Below, piece after piece: positions 1 through 5,430 of a stretch of 11,012 nt of DNA; position 1 is the first letter of the stretch, and the number at the start of each line of letters is the position of its first letter. Under the pieces are notes generated by a model, which was not told the DNA's origin, made no database searches, and saw only the letters and a list, made by a program, of their open reading frames with translations. Where the stretch lies: NCBI GenBank assembly GCA_964559135.1, contig CAZLGG010000128.1, forward strand, positions 1 to 11,012. Direction: 5' to 3'. Origin of the DNA: DRQF01 sp964559135. GTDB taxonomy: Bacteria; Planctomycetota; GCA-002687715; DRQF01. The position numbers and the translations under genes are program-made.

Positions 1-1646
1 GCACGTTCGAAGTGCCCCTGTTCGACTTCGAGGGAGCCGAACTCCTTGAGGATGTCGGCGAAGGTTCGGGAGAATTCCGGATTCTCTCGGATTCCCGAAT
101 CGTTGCTCTTGAACCAGGCGCGGTAGGATTCCAAGAGGCGCAGCCGGTCTTCCGAACTCGCACCGAGGCGGGCAAGAAGGCGAATGCCCCGGAGGTGAGA
201 GGCCGCGATTTCGATCGCGGCCTGCTCCCTTTGAATCCGCATGTCGCGCTCACGCAGCGCGGATCTCCAGCCTAAGAGCGCCACGGAGGCGAGGCCGACG
301 AGCAGCAGCGCCCCTAGAAAGATCGAAGCCGCCAAGAGACGATGACGTGCGACCCATCGCCGAAACGCCTCGAGGGACGTGGTGCGCCGGGCCGTGATCG
401 GACGGCCTTCGAGGTGCCGCGTCAGATCGTCGGCGAGCGCCGCCGCGGAGGGGTAGCGGTCGCCGGGGTCATGGGCCAGGCAGGTGGCGGCGATGGTCTC
501 CACGTCGCCGGCGAGGGACGGGTCGATCGTCGAAAGAGGCTTGGGCCTGGCCGTTTGGATCTTGCCGAGGGCTTCGACGAACCCCATGCCCGCGAGGTCC
601 ACGGGGGGGGCTCCGCTGAGAATCTCGAAGAGAATGGCTCCGGCGGAGTAGATGTCGCTGCGAACATCGATGGCCCCCGGGTCTCCCTTCGCCTGCTCGG
701 GGCTCATGTAGGCGAGGGTCCCCACGACCGTGTTGCCCACTGTTCTTCTGAGGGTCGTTCGTTCGCGAGAATCGATGAGCTTGGCCACGCCGAAGTCGAG
801 GATGACGGTCTGGCCGGATGCGGTCACCAAGATGTTGGCCGGCTTCAGATCTCTGTGGATGATGCCTTTTTGGTGGGCGTGGTGAACGGCGGTGGCGACG
901 TCGCGGATCAGGGCCAAACGACGAGGCGTGTCGAGGCCGCGGGAGGCCGCGTCGATGGGGACGCCTTCCACCATGGGCATGGCAAACCAGGGCACCCGTC
1001 CCCATGCGGTTTCCGTGGAACCGGAGGCGAGGATCGGCGCGATCCCGGGGTGGTCGAGTCGACGGAGGACGTGGATCTCGTCCTGAAACCTCCGCAGAGT
1101 GTCTTCCCCGGACCGGGTGGGCTTCAAGAGCTTCACCGCGACCAAGCCGCCGTCCTCGGACTCGCACTCGATCACGAGGCCCATCGCTCCCTCTCCCACG
1201 CGTCGTCGGACCGCGAAGGGTCCGATTCTCTCGGGCAAAGGGCCCGGATCGGACGTGCAAGATTCCAGGTCTCGAAGCGCTCCGCGAAGGTACGCGGCCC
1301 AGGGCGGCGGAGCCAGCTCCATGAGGTCGTAAAGGGAATCTTCCAGTTCGAACTCGTCGATGGTTTCCGGGAGGGAAACACGCCTACGGAGTGCTTCCGC
1401 CACCGCGAAAAGAGAGGCCAAGGCTTCCGCGGGCTCGTTCGACGCGGGCCATGCCGCGAGACGGGCCGCGATTTTTTCTTCGGCCACCCGCTCGAGATCG
1501 TCGTCGCCCAGGTGTGCATTCAATGCCGTGCCGAAAAAGTCTCGACGGGCGGCGACGGAAAGGCTCTCCAACTCTATGCGAAGGGCATGGAAGGCGCCGT
1601 CGGTCATGGTGCCACCGGGGAAGAACTCGTTGTCGGGCCCCGTCAT
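1..1646 (-). CDS. Membrane-anchored Ser/Thr protein kinase (Pkn type) with probable TPR region, C-terminus cut by window edge
   Basis: This is a Hanks-type Ser/Thr kinase, 548 codons in the window and open at the left edge. An N-terminal helical region of about 140 residues matches nothing I know. The catalytic domain spans about 143-413: glycine loop GEGAMGLV (151-158), VAVK lysine K172, helix-C glutamate probably E190, HRDLKPAN (264-271), DFG (284-286), and SPEQ (315-318) for the APE motif. All catalytic residues are present, so it should be active. The activation loop carries Thr297, Thr298, Thr302, Thr306 and Thr310 as possible phosphosites. One membrane helix lies at about 438-459 (SIFLGALLLVGLASVALL), placing the kinase in the cytoplasm and the rest outside. 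The last residues (GSLEVEQGHFER) look like the start of a TPR. The ATG overlaps the sigma stop as ATGA, indicating translational coupling; a second ATG at 1607 is a weaker choice. The substrate is unknown; the sigma factor is the obvious candidate. Confidence 0.95.
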   Translation of the reverse strand, partial: MTGPDNEFFPGGTMTDGAFHALRIELESLSVAARRDFFGTALNAHLGDDDLERVAEEKIAARLAAWPASNEPAEALASLFAVAEALRRRVSLPETIDEFELEDSLYDLMELAPPPWAAYLRGALRDLESCTSDPGPLPERIGPFAVRRRVGEGAMGLVIECESEDGGLVAVKLLKPTRSGEDTLRRFQDEIHVLRRLDHPGIAPILASGSTETAWGRVPWFAMPMVEGVPIDAASRGLDTPRRLALIRDVATAVHHAHQKGIIHRDLKPANILVTASGQTVILDFGVAKLIDSRERTTLRRTVGNTVVGTLAYMSPEQAKGDPGAIDVRSDIYSAGAILFEILSGAPPVDLAGMGFVEALGKIQTARPKPLSTIDPSLAGDVETIAATCLAHDPGDRYPSAAALADDLTRHLEGRPITARRTTSLEAFRRWVARHRLLAASIFLGALLLVGLASVALLGWRSALRERDMRIQREQAAIEIAASHLRGIRLLARLGASSEDRLRLLESYRAWFKSNDSGIRENPEFSRTFADILKEFGSLEVEQGHFER

Positions 1647-2332
1647 CGCCCCAGGTTCTTGCCCCGGACCCTGCGCAGGATGGTCATGATTTCCATGTCG
1701 ATCTCCCACGGCTCGATCCCCTCCCTCAGGATGAGCGCACGGACATGACGCCTCACGGACTGCGAGACTTGCCGGACCATTTGGCGAGCCCGTTCCGCGG
1801 AGACTCCGATCTCGCTCCCAATGGCCGGGTACTTGATTCTCTCGTGGAAACGCATGTTGAACGCTTTCCACTTGGGCGAGGCGTCATCGGGCAAGTCCTC
1901 GCGGGCGCGGCTCAACGCCAAATCGATGATGCGTTCCGCGTAGGCCCGTTCGAATTCGACGATAGGGCCGTCCTTGGGTGTTGGCAGAGAGTCGCCCTCG
2001 AGTCCAGGCTGTTCGTTTTTGGCGCGCCAGATTCCCAGCACGTGGAAACGCAGCGCCGTGCGCATCCAGTCGCGCAACCTGCGGCCGCTTTTCCGCCATC
2101 GTTCAAAGAAATCCTTCTTCGTGAGTCTCTCGCAGAAGAAGTCGTGCACGATGTCATCAGGGTCGTGGTCGGGACCGACCAAATGGCGGCAGTAGAGGGT
2201 GAGAGGCTTGCGAAAGACCTCCATGACGTGATTGCGAACCGCCTCGAGCCCTGGGGGGCCTTTGGCGAGGTTGTCCACGATCCATGTGCGGTGAGTCGGT
2301 TCGAGGGCTTCGAAGGAACTGGGGGGGGACAC
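1643..2332 (-). CDS. ECF-like RNA polymerase sigma factor
   Basis: This sigma-70-family factor of about 229 residues should direct RNA polymerase to a specific promoter set. Region 2 lies near residues 40-104: the HDPDDIVHDFF motif (56-66), then a Trp/Arg-rich helix (RDWMRTALRFHVLGIWRAK), a pattern familiar from planctomycete ECF factors. Region 4 lies near 160-205, with helix-turn-helix segment YPAIGSEIGVSAERARQMV. About 28 residues follow region 4 (IEPWEIDMEIM...), more than a minimal ECF factor has. No anti-sigma gene is seen. ECF genes beside Ser/Thr kinase genes are a known planctomycete arrangement, so kinase control is a reasonable inference. I chose GTG at 2332 because GGAG lies 7 bases upstream; TTG at 2335 would leave only 4. 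In-frame stops at the end of the preceding gene bound the ORF. A run of eight C lies immediately after the start. Confidence 0.87.
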   Translation of the reverse strand: MSPPSSFEALEPTHRTWIVDNLAKGPPGLEAVRNHVMEVFRKPLTLYCRHLVGPDHDPDDIVHDFFCERLTKKDFFERWRKSGRRLRDWMRTALRFHVLGIWRAKNEQPGLEGDSLPTPKDGPIVEFERAYAERIIDLALSRAREDLPDDASPKWKAFNMRFHERIKYPAIGSEIGVSAERARQMVRQVSQSVRRHVRALILREGIEPWEIDMEIMTILRRVRGKNLGR

Positions 2333-2339
2333 CAACGCA

Positions 2340-2343
2340 CTCC
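2340..2343 (-). promoter_or_regulatory. Ribosome binding site of the sigma gene
   Basis: GGAG on the minus strand sits 7 bases before GTG 2332 and 4 bases before TTG 2335. The spacing favours GTG as the start. The ATG at 2345 lies upstream of this motif, is out of frame, and has no Shine-Dalgarno sequence of its own. Confidence 0.5.
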
Positions 2344-2365
2344 ATATGGCAAACGACAGTGCGCT

Positions 2366-2372
2366 AAATATA
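2366..2372 (-). promoter_or_regulatory. Possible -10-like element before the sigma gene
   Basis: TATATTT on the minus strand is an AT-rich island in a very GC-rich region and lies about 34 bases upstream of the sigma start. It is placed to give a short leader and an internal promoter for sigma-kinase independent of the upstream HEAT gene. I see no convincing -35 element at the usual distance, so this may be chance or may be read by an alternative sigma factor, including autoregulation. Confidence 0.3.
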
Positions 2373-2395
2373 CAGTCTCCGTCGAGAGATGGCTA

Positions 2396-3961
2396 TCATT
2401 TGTCCTTTGAAGGCTTCTTGCGGAGTTCTCGAGCCAGAAGAGTCGCCGCGGGGCCATACGAGGCGAGCAGAGTGGCCAGAGCCGCTCGGCGACCAGGGGA
2501 AAGGGGGGCGCGCCCGAGCCGGCGACCGAGGGAGAAGTCACTCACGCGGCGGAGTGAGCGGATGAGGGAAAGGCCGCGCTGAAAGCGAGGGTCGGCCGGC
2601 GAAGCTTCGTCCGCCGCCTCGAGATTCGCCAGGGCCAGCCAGAGGCGATTGTCCGGGTCGGCATGTCGCCATCGCACGAGGGGCTGGAGGATGGCGATGA
2701 CGTCGTCGAATCGGCCCTCGGCGAACAGGGTTTTCGCTCGTCGCAAGAGGTAGGCGTTGAAGCCCCCCGAGTCCGTTCGGGCCAGCAGTTCCAGCAGGGC
2801 ACGCTCGTAGCGACCCTCGGAGAGGACTTGGTCGGCCCAGCGACGTCTCCATGCGCCCATCACCGCCGGGGAAAAAGGAACGCCGGATCGGAGGAGGTTT
2901 TCGGCCAATTCCCTGCGGCGAGGTTCCGGAGCACTGCCCGTCAGCGCCGCGAGGACCACGGAGGGCCCGCTTGGAACGCTGAGCAAGGCTTCCATGGCCG
3001 CGATGCGCTGCTTGGGGTGGGGGGCCATTAGGAAGTCGGGAAGGCGCCGCAGTGCGATCCGCGGAGCGACGCGGGCCAATGCGTCCATGGCGAATGCCGT
3101 CACTTCGAGGTTCTTGCGATTCAGCAGGTCTTCCAGTTGCTCGGCGTCGAAGGCGGGCGCCCCCGGTTCACCCGCGACATCCAGGGCCGCCATGTTGATC
3201 TCACGGTGGATGCCGTCGGCGAGAGCCGAGAAGAGGGCGTTCCGAACGGCCTTTTCGTCGGACTCTCTCACGGGTGTTTCCGCGAGGATTTCCAGGGCGT
3301 GACGCCGCACCGACGACTCCTGGTCGGGGCCGCACCAAGCGGCGACTTCTTTCGCGTCGAGAGGATCGCCCACGACACCGCGAAGTTTCAGACACGTGAC
3401 GAGCCCGTGAGGCGGGAGGCGACTCGGCTCGGCGAGGAATTCTGCGATTCTCTTGCGGGCAAGCGTCTTCGCGGCTTCGGGATAGATCTCCCAGTTCTCA
3501 CGGATGAACAGACTCGTCGCGCGCGCTTGCTCCCAATTGCAGCACGGGAGTTTGTCGAAGAGCATGCGGACCGCATCCGTCCGAGGGATACCGGCGACCA
3601 CCTTGATCCAAGCCCCTCCCAACCACCCATTGCGGCCCTCGTGGATTCGCGCGACATGGGTGAGGGTCTTCCCCCCGAAACGACGGAGGATCCGAATGGC
3701 CTGCTCGCTTCCGTTCTCCCCCGAGAGGAGGGCCTCCACCATCTCCTCGAGGACGCACGCATCTCCCGTCGCCGCGAGAGCGTCCAGAAAATAGCTGCGA
3801 GTCGCCGCGGGCGCTTGGCGGAGGGCGTCGCGGAGAGCCTCCACGACCCGTCCCTCGATCGGCCGCAGCCGGCCCAGGACGAGCGCGGCGGCGATGGCGA
3901 TCTCCCCTTTCTCCGAGGAGAGCATGCGGATGATCCGGTCGGTGGTGTCCATGTCCTCCAC
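2396..3961 (-). CDS. Cytoplasmic HEAT-repeat/TPR-like scaffold protein
   Basis: This alpha-solenoid protein of about 521 residues has no signal peptide or membrane segment. Residues about 5-340 are paired helices of HEAT type, for example IAIAAALVLGRLRP (21-34), SSVRRHALEILAE (217-229), LEVTAFAMDALARV (285-298) and KQRIAAMEALLSV (317-329). Residues about 370-470 change to TPR-like helices (ADQVLSEGRYERALLELLA; AKTLFAEGRFDDVIAILQPL), and the tail is very basic (ARELRKKPSKDK). No catalytic motif is seen; such proteins usually act as binding scaffolds. The gene is first of a leftward set and ends 63 bases before the sigma start, so a role with the sigma/kinase pair is plausible but inferred. The start is uncertain: GTG at 3961 has GGGAAG 7 bases upstream, while in-frame ATG at 3952 has GGAGG only 2 bases upstream. 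A specific product cannot be named. Confidence 0.85.
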   Translation of the reverse strand: MEDMDTTDRIIRMLSSEKGEIAIAAALVLGRLRPIEGRVVEALRDALRQAPAATRSYFLDALAATGDACVLEEMVEALLSGENGSEQAIRILRRFGGKTLTHVARIHEGRNGWLGGAWIKVVAGIPRTDAVRMLFDKLPCCNWEQARATSLFIRENWEIYPEAAKTLARKRIAEFLAEPSRLPPHGLVTCLKLRGVVGDPLDAKEVAAWCGPDQESSVRRHALEILAETPVRESDEKAVRNALFSALADGIHREINMAALDVAGEPGAPAFDAEQLEDLLNRKNLEVTAFAMDALARVAPRIALRRLPDFLMAPHPKQRIAAMEALLSVPSGPSVVLAALTGSAPEPRRRELAENLLRSGVPFSPAVMGAWRRRWADQVLSEGRYERALLELLARTDSGGFNAYLLRRAKTLFAEGRFDDVIAILQPLVRWRHADPDNRLWLALANLEAADEASPADPRFQRGLSLIRSLRRVSDFSLGRRLGRAPLSPGRRAALATLLASYGPAATLLARELRKKPSKDK

Positions 3962-3999
3962 TCATCGTCTTCCCGGCCGGGAGAGCTTGCCCCCGCCGG

Positions 4000-4013
4000 G
4001 AGCGGTTCCGCTC
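4000..4013. repeat. Short inverted repeat GAGCGG-TT-CCGCTC
   Basis: Perfect 6-base arms flank a 2-base centre. The 2-base centre suits a protein-binding dyad better than an RNA hairpin. It lies about 40 bases upstream of the minus-strand HEAT start. GC-rich DNA yields such palindromes by chance, so the functional claim is weak. Confidence 0.35.
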
Positions 4014-4051
4014 GGCGTCGGCCTGCCGCGAGGAGGGTGTCAGAATGCCCT

Positions 4052-4082
4052 CGTTCGGACCGATCTTCCGATCGACCGAACG
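4052..4082. promoter_or_regulatory. Interrupted dyad, candidate shared operator or hairpin
   Basis: The outer arms CGTTCGG (4052-4058) and CCGAACG (4076-4082) pair perfectly over 7 bases. The inner arms CGATC (4061-4065) and GATCG (4070-4074) pair over 5 bases around the loop TTCC. A 2-versus-1 base bulge separates the two stems. The centre is about 106 bases from the leftward start and 63 from the rightward start, where a regulator could control both genes. No T-run follows on either strand, so it is not an intrinsic terminator. The dyad is directly visible; the operator role is inference. Confidence 0.45.
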
Positions 4083-4116
4083 AAACCGCAACATGCGCGA
4101 GGAGCGGACGCGGTGA

Positions 4117-4122
4117 AAGGAG
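4117..4122 (+). promoter_or_regulatory. Ribosome binding site of the secreted HEAT gene
   Basis: AAGGAG lies 7 bases before ATG 4130, a near-ideal Shine-Dalgarno. It fixes the start, because the same frame stays open for about 1 kb upstream across the antisense of the HEAT/TPR gene. Confidence 0.75.
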
Positions 4123-4129
4123 CGATCCC

Positions 4130-5266
4130 ATGGTTCATCTCGGATTCGTGCTGACCCTCATGACCGGCCTCACGTCGGTTCTGTCGGGGCAGGCCCCGCA
4201 AGTCTTTCTCCTCCGCAGTGGTGACGCCTTCGAAGGCGTGGTCCAGAAGAAGACTTCCGAATCCCTCCGCGTCGAGACGCCGCTGGGCCGCCGCGACGTC
4301 CCTCTCGTCAATCTTCTCGCACGGCGGCCCGTCGAGGGCTTGGCCGCGACCTATGAGAGGAAGCGGAACGGCATTCCCAAGGCGGACCGGGACGCGCATC
4401 TTTCGCTCGCCCGTTGGTGCAAGACCCGGGGCTACCTCACGGGAATGGTCTCGGAGTTGAACGGCCTGCTTGCGAGGGACCCCCTGGACACGGGCGCACT
4501 CGCGTTGGTGGCGAGCCTGGCGCCTCATTACCGGTTGGCGCGGCGAAATCCCATGCCCCGGGACAAACCCCGGTGGGCCCGCCGCGAAAAGGATCTCCTC
4601 TTCTCAGCCGCGTTGAAGGCCGACCTCGTGCGGGCGGCGCTCCTTCGATGTCAACTCGCCGCCCTGCCCGCCGACATCCTCCTCGGCGACGCCGTGCGCA
4701 TGGCGCGCAAGGGGACCGCTCCGCAACGATGGATCGCAGCCTATCTGCTGGGTGGAAGTGAAAGCACGCGACGGGTGAAGCCGCTGTATCGGTGCGCCCT
4801 GGGCGACCCGTCGAAGCCCGTGCGGCGGCAAGCCGTGGCGTCCCTGATCGCCCATGACGACGGGACCACGTTGGGGCCGTTCGTGAGAGCTCTTCTGAAA
4901 TCGGACAACGGGGCGATTCGCGTCAACGCCGCGGAAGCGCTGGGGGCTCTGGGGGATCGCCGGGCCATCCCCGCCTTGGCACTGGCACTCCGCGCCACCG
5001 AGGGCGGTGGCGTCGTCCGTGACAACGTGGTCTTCACCCGCCAGCGCGCCTACGTGAAGGATTATGATGTCGAGATCGCTCAGGGCGCCGCGATTGCGGA
5101 CCCGGTGATCGACATCGTCACCGAAGGCGTGGTTCTGGACGCGGGCGTCGTCTCCATCGTCACCCAGCGGCGCGCCTTTCGCCGTTCCCTGAGGTCGCTC
5201 AGCCACAAGGATTTCGGATACGACGCCCGAGCTTGGGCGCGGTGGTACGAATCCTCCGGCCGCTGA
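4130..5266 (+). CDS. Secreted HEAT-repeat protein of planctomycete type
   Basis: This 378-residue protein begins with a probable signal peptide (MVHLGFVLTLMTGLTSVLSG, cleavage near residue 20; no lipobox Cys), so it acts outside the cytoplasm. Residues about 23-66 form a short beta-rich segment (VFLLRSGDAFEGVVQ ... ETPLGRRDVPL) of the 'LxxGdxfeG' kind seen at the N-terminus of many planctomycete exported proteins. Residues about 85-135 look TPR-like (DAHLSLARWCKTRGYLTGMVSELNGLLARDP). HEAT repeats follow at about 198-288, including SKPVRRQAVASLIAHDD and AIRVNAAEALGALGDRRAI. The C-terminus has a distinctive stretch, DYDVEIAQGAAIADPVIDIV (311-330), and an aromatic end, FGYDARAWARWYES. It probably acts as a periplasmic binding or scaffold protein; no catalytic residues are recognised. 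The start rests on the Shine-Dalgarno at 4117-4122 and the signal peptide. It diverges from the other HEAT gene. Confidence 0.88.
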   Translation: MVHLGFVLTLMTGLTSVLSGQAPQVFLLRSGDAFEGVVQKKTSESLRVETPLGRRDVPLVNLLARRPVEGLAATYERKRNGIPKADRDAHLSLARWCKTRGYLTGMVSELNGLLARDPLDTGALALVASLAPHYRLARRNPMPRDKPRWARREKDLLFSAALKADLVRAALLRCQLAALPADILLGDAVRMARKGTAPQRWIAAYLLGGSESTRRVKPLYRCALGDPSKPVRRQAVASLIAHDDGTTLGPFVRALLKSDNGAIRVNAAEALGALGDRRAIPALALALRATEGGGVVRDNVVFTRQRAYVKDYDVEIAQGAAIADPVIDIVTEGVVLDAGVVSIVTQRRAFRRSLRSLSHKDFGYDARAWARWYESSGR

Positions 5267-5430
5267 ACCCTGCGAATTTCGCCTCGAAACTCCTCTTCCC
5301 GTGAGGTTGACCTCTTTCCTCCGCGGCTCCGCTCATGCCCGGTGCCCCAACCGGTCGATCAATCGAAGGGGCCCCATCCGTGGTTCGCGGCGGGGGGAAT
5401 GGTCCGCACCTATCAACACCGAGGCGGGTG
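5267..5430 (+). promoter_or_regulatory. Intergenic leader before the giant TPR gene
   Basis: These 164 bases probably hold the promoter of the next two genes. They include an imperfect 12-base palindrome at 5303-5314 containing TTGACC (5307-5312, five of six -35 bases), but the hexamers 17-18 bases downstream match TATAAT poorly. Another small dyad, TCGAT-CA-ATCGA, lies near 5353-5366. No terminator is clear after the HEAT gene. The giant gene's frame is open back to an ATG at 5335, but those 32 codons are Pro/Arg/Gly-rich and unlike the protein, so I treat them as non-coding. Confidence 0.35.
5421..5424 (+). promoter_or_regulatory. Ribosome binding site of the giant TPR gene
   Basis: GAGG lies 6 bases before ATG 5431. 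It supports this start over the in-frame ATG at 5335, which would add 32 residues of atypical composition. Confidence 0.55.

Larger units (their letters stand above)
3962..4129. promoter_or_regulatory. Divergent intergenic control region between the two HEAT-protein genes
   Basis: These 168 bases separate the minus-strand HEAT/sigma/kinase set from the plus-strand secreted HEAT gene, so both promoters should lie here. No canonical -35/-10 pair is evident on either strand, as is common in GC-rich planctomycete DNA. It holds two inverted repeats, at 4000-4013 and 4052-4082 (listed separately), and a repeated CCGGGAG near 3976-4002. No small ORF is credible here. Confidence 0.5.

Noticed and set aside
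603..610. Second eight-G run, inside the kinase gene
   Set aside because: It encodes the ordinary Pro-Pro of the kinase domain and has no alternative start or frame that would make slippage meaningful; probably chance in GC-rich DNA.
342..1748. 468-codon plus-strand open frame
   Set aside because: It is antisense to the kinase, whose minus-strand frame carries all the kinase motifs; the product is a low-complexity Gly/Arg/Asp string typical of GC-rich shadow frames.
1391..2410. 339-codon plus-strand open frame
   Set aside because: It is antisense to the sigma and kinase genes, has no domain and no Shine-Dalgarno, and is Arg/Pro-rich.
3137..4129. Upstream extension of the secreted HEAT gene by about 331 codons
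   Set aside because: The frame is open but lies antisense to the HEAT/TPR gene; a good Shine-Dalgarno and a signal peptide mark ATG 4130 as the start.
4040..4528. 162-codon minus-strand open frame across the divergent region
   Set aside because: It covers the secreted HEAT gene's start and signal peptide in antisense and has no family features.
5272..5282. Palindrome GCGAA-T-TTCGC as a terminator of the secreted HEAT gene
   Set aside because: The one-base centre cannot form a hairpin loop and no T-run follows.
5335..5430. 32-residue N-terminal extension of the giant TPR protein
   Set aside because: Its composition is Pro/Gly/Arg-rich with no Shine-Dalgarno at 5335, whereas GAGG precedes ATG 5431.
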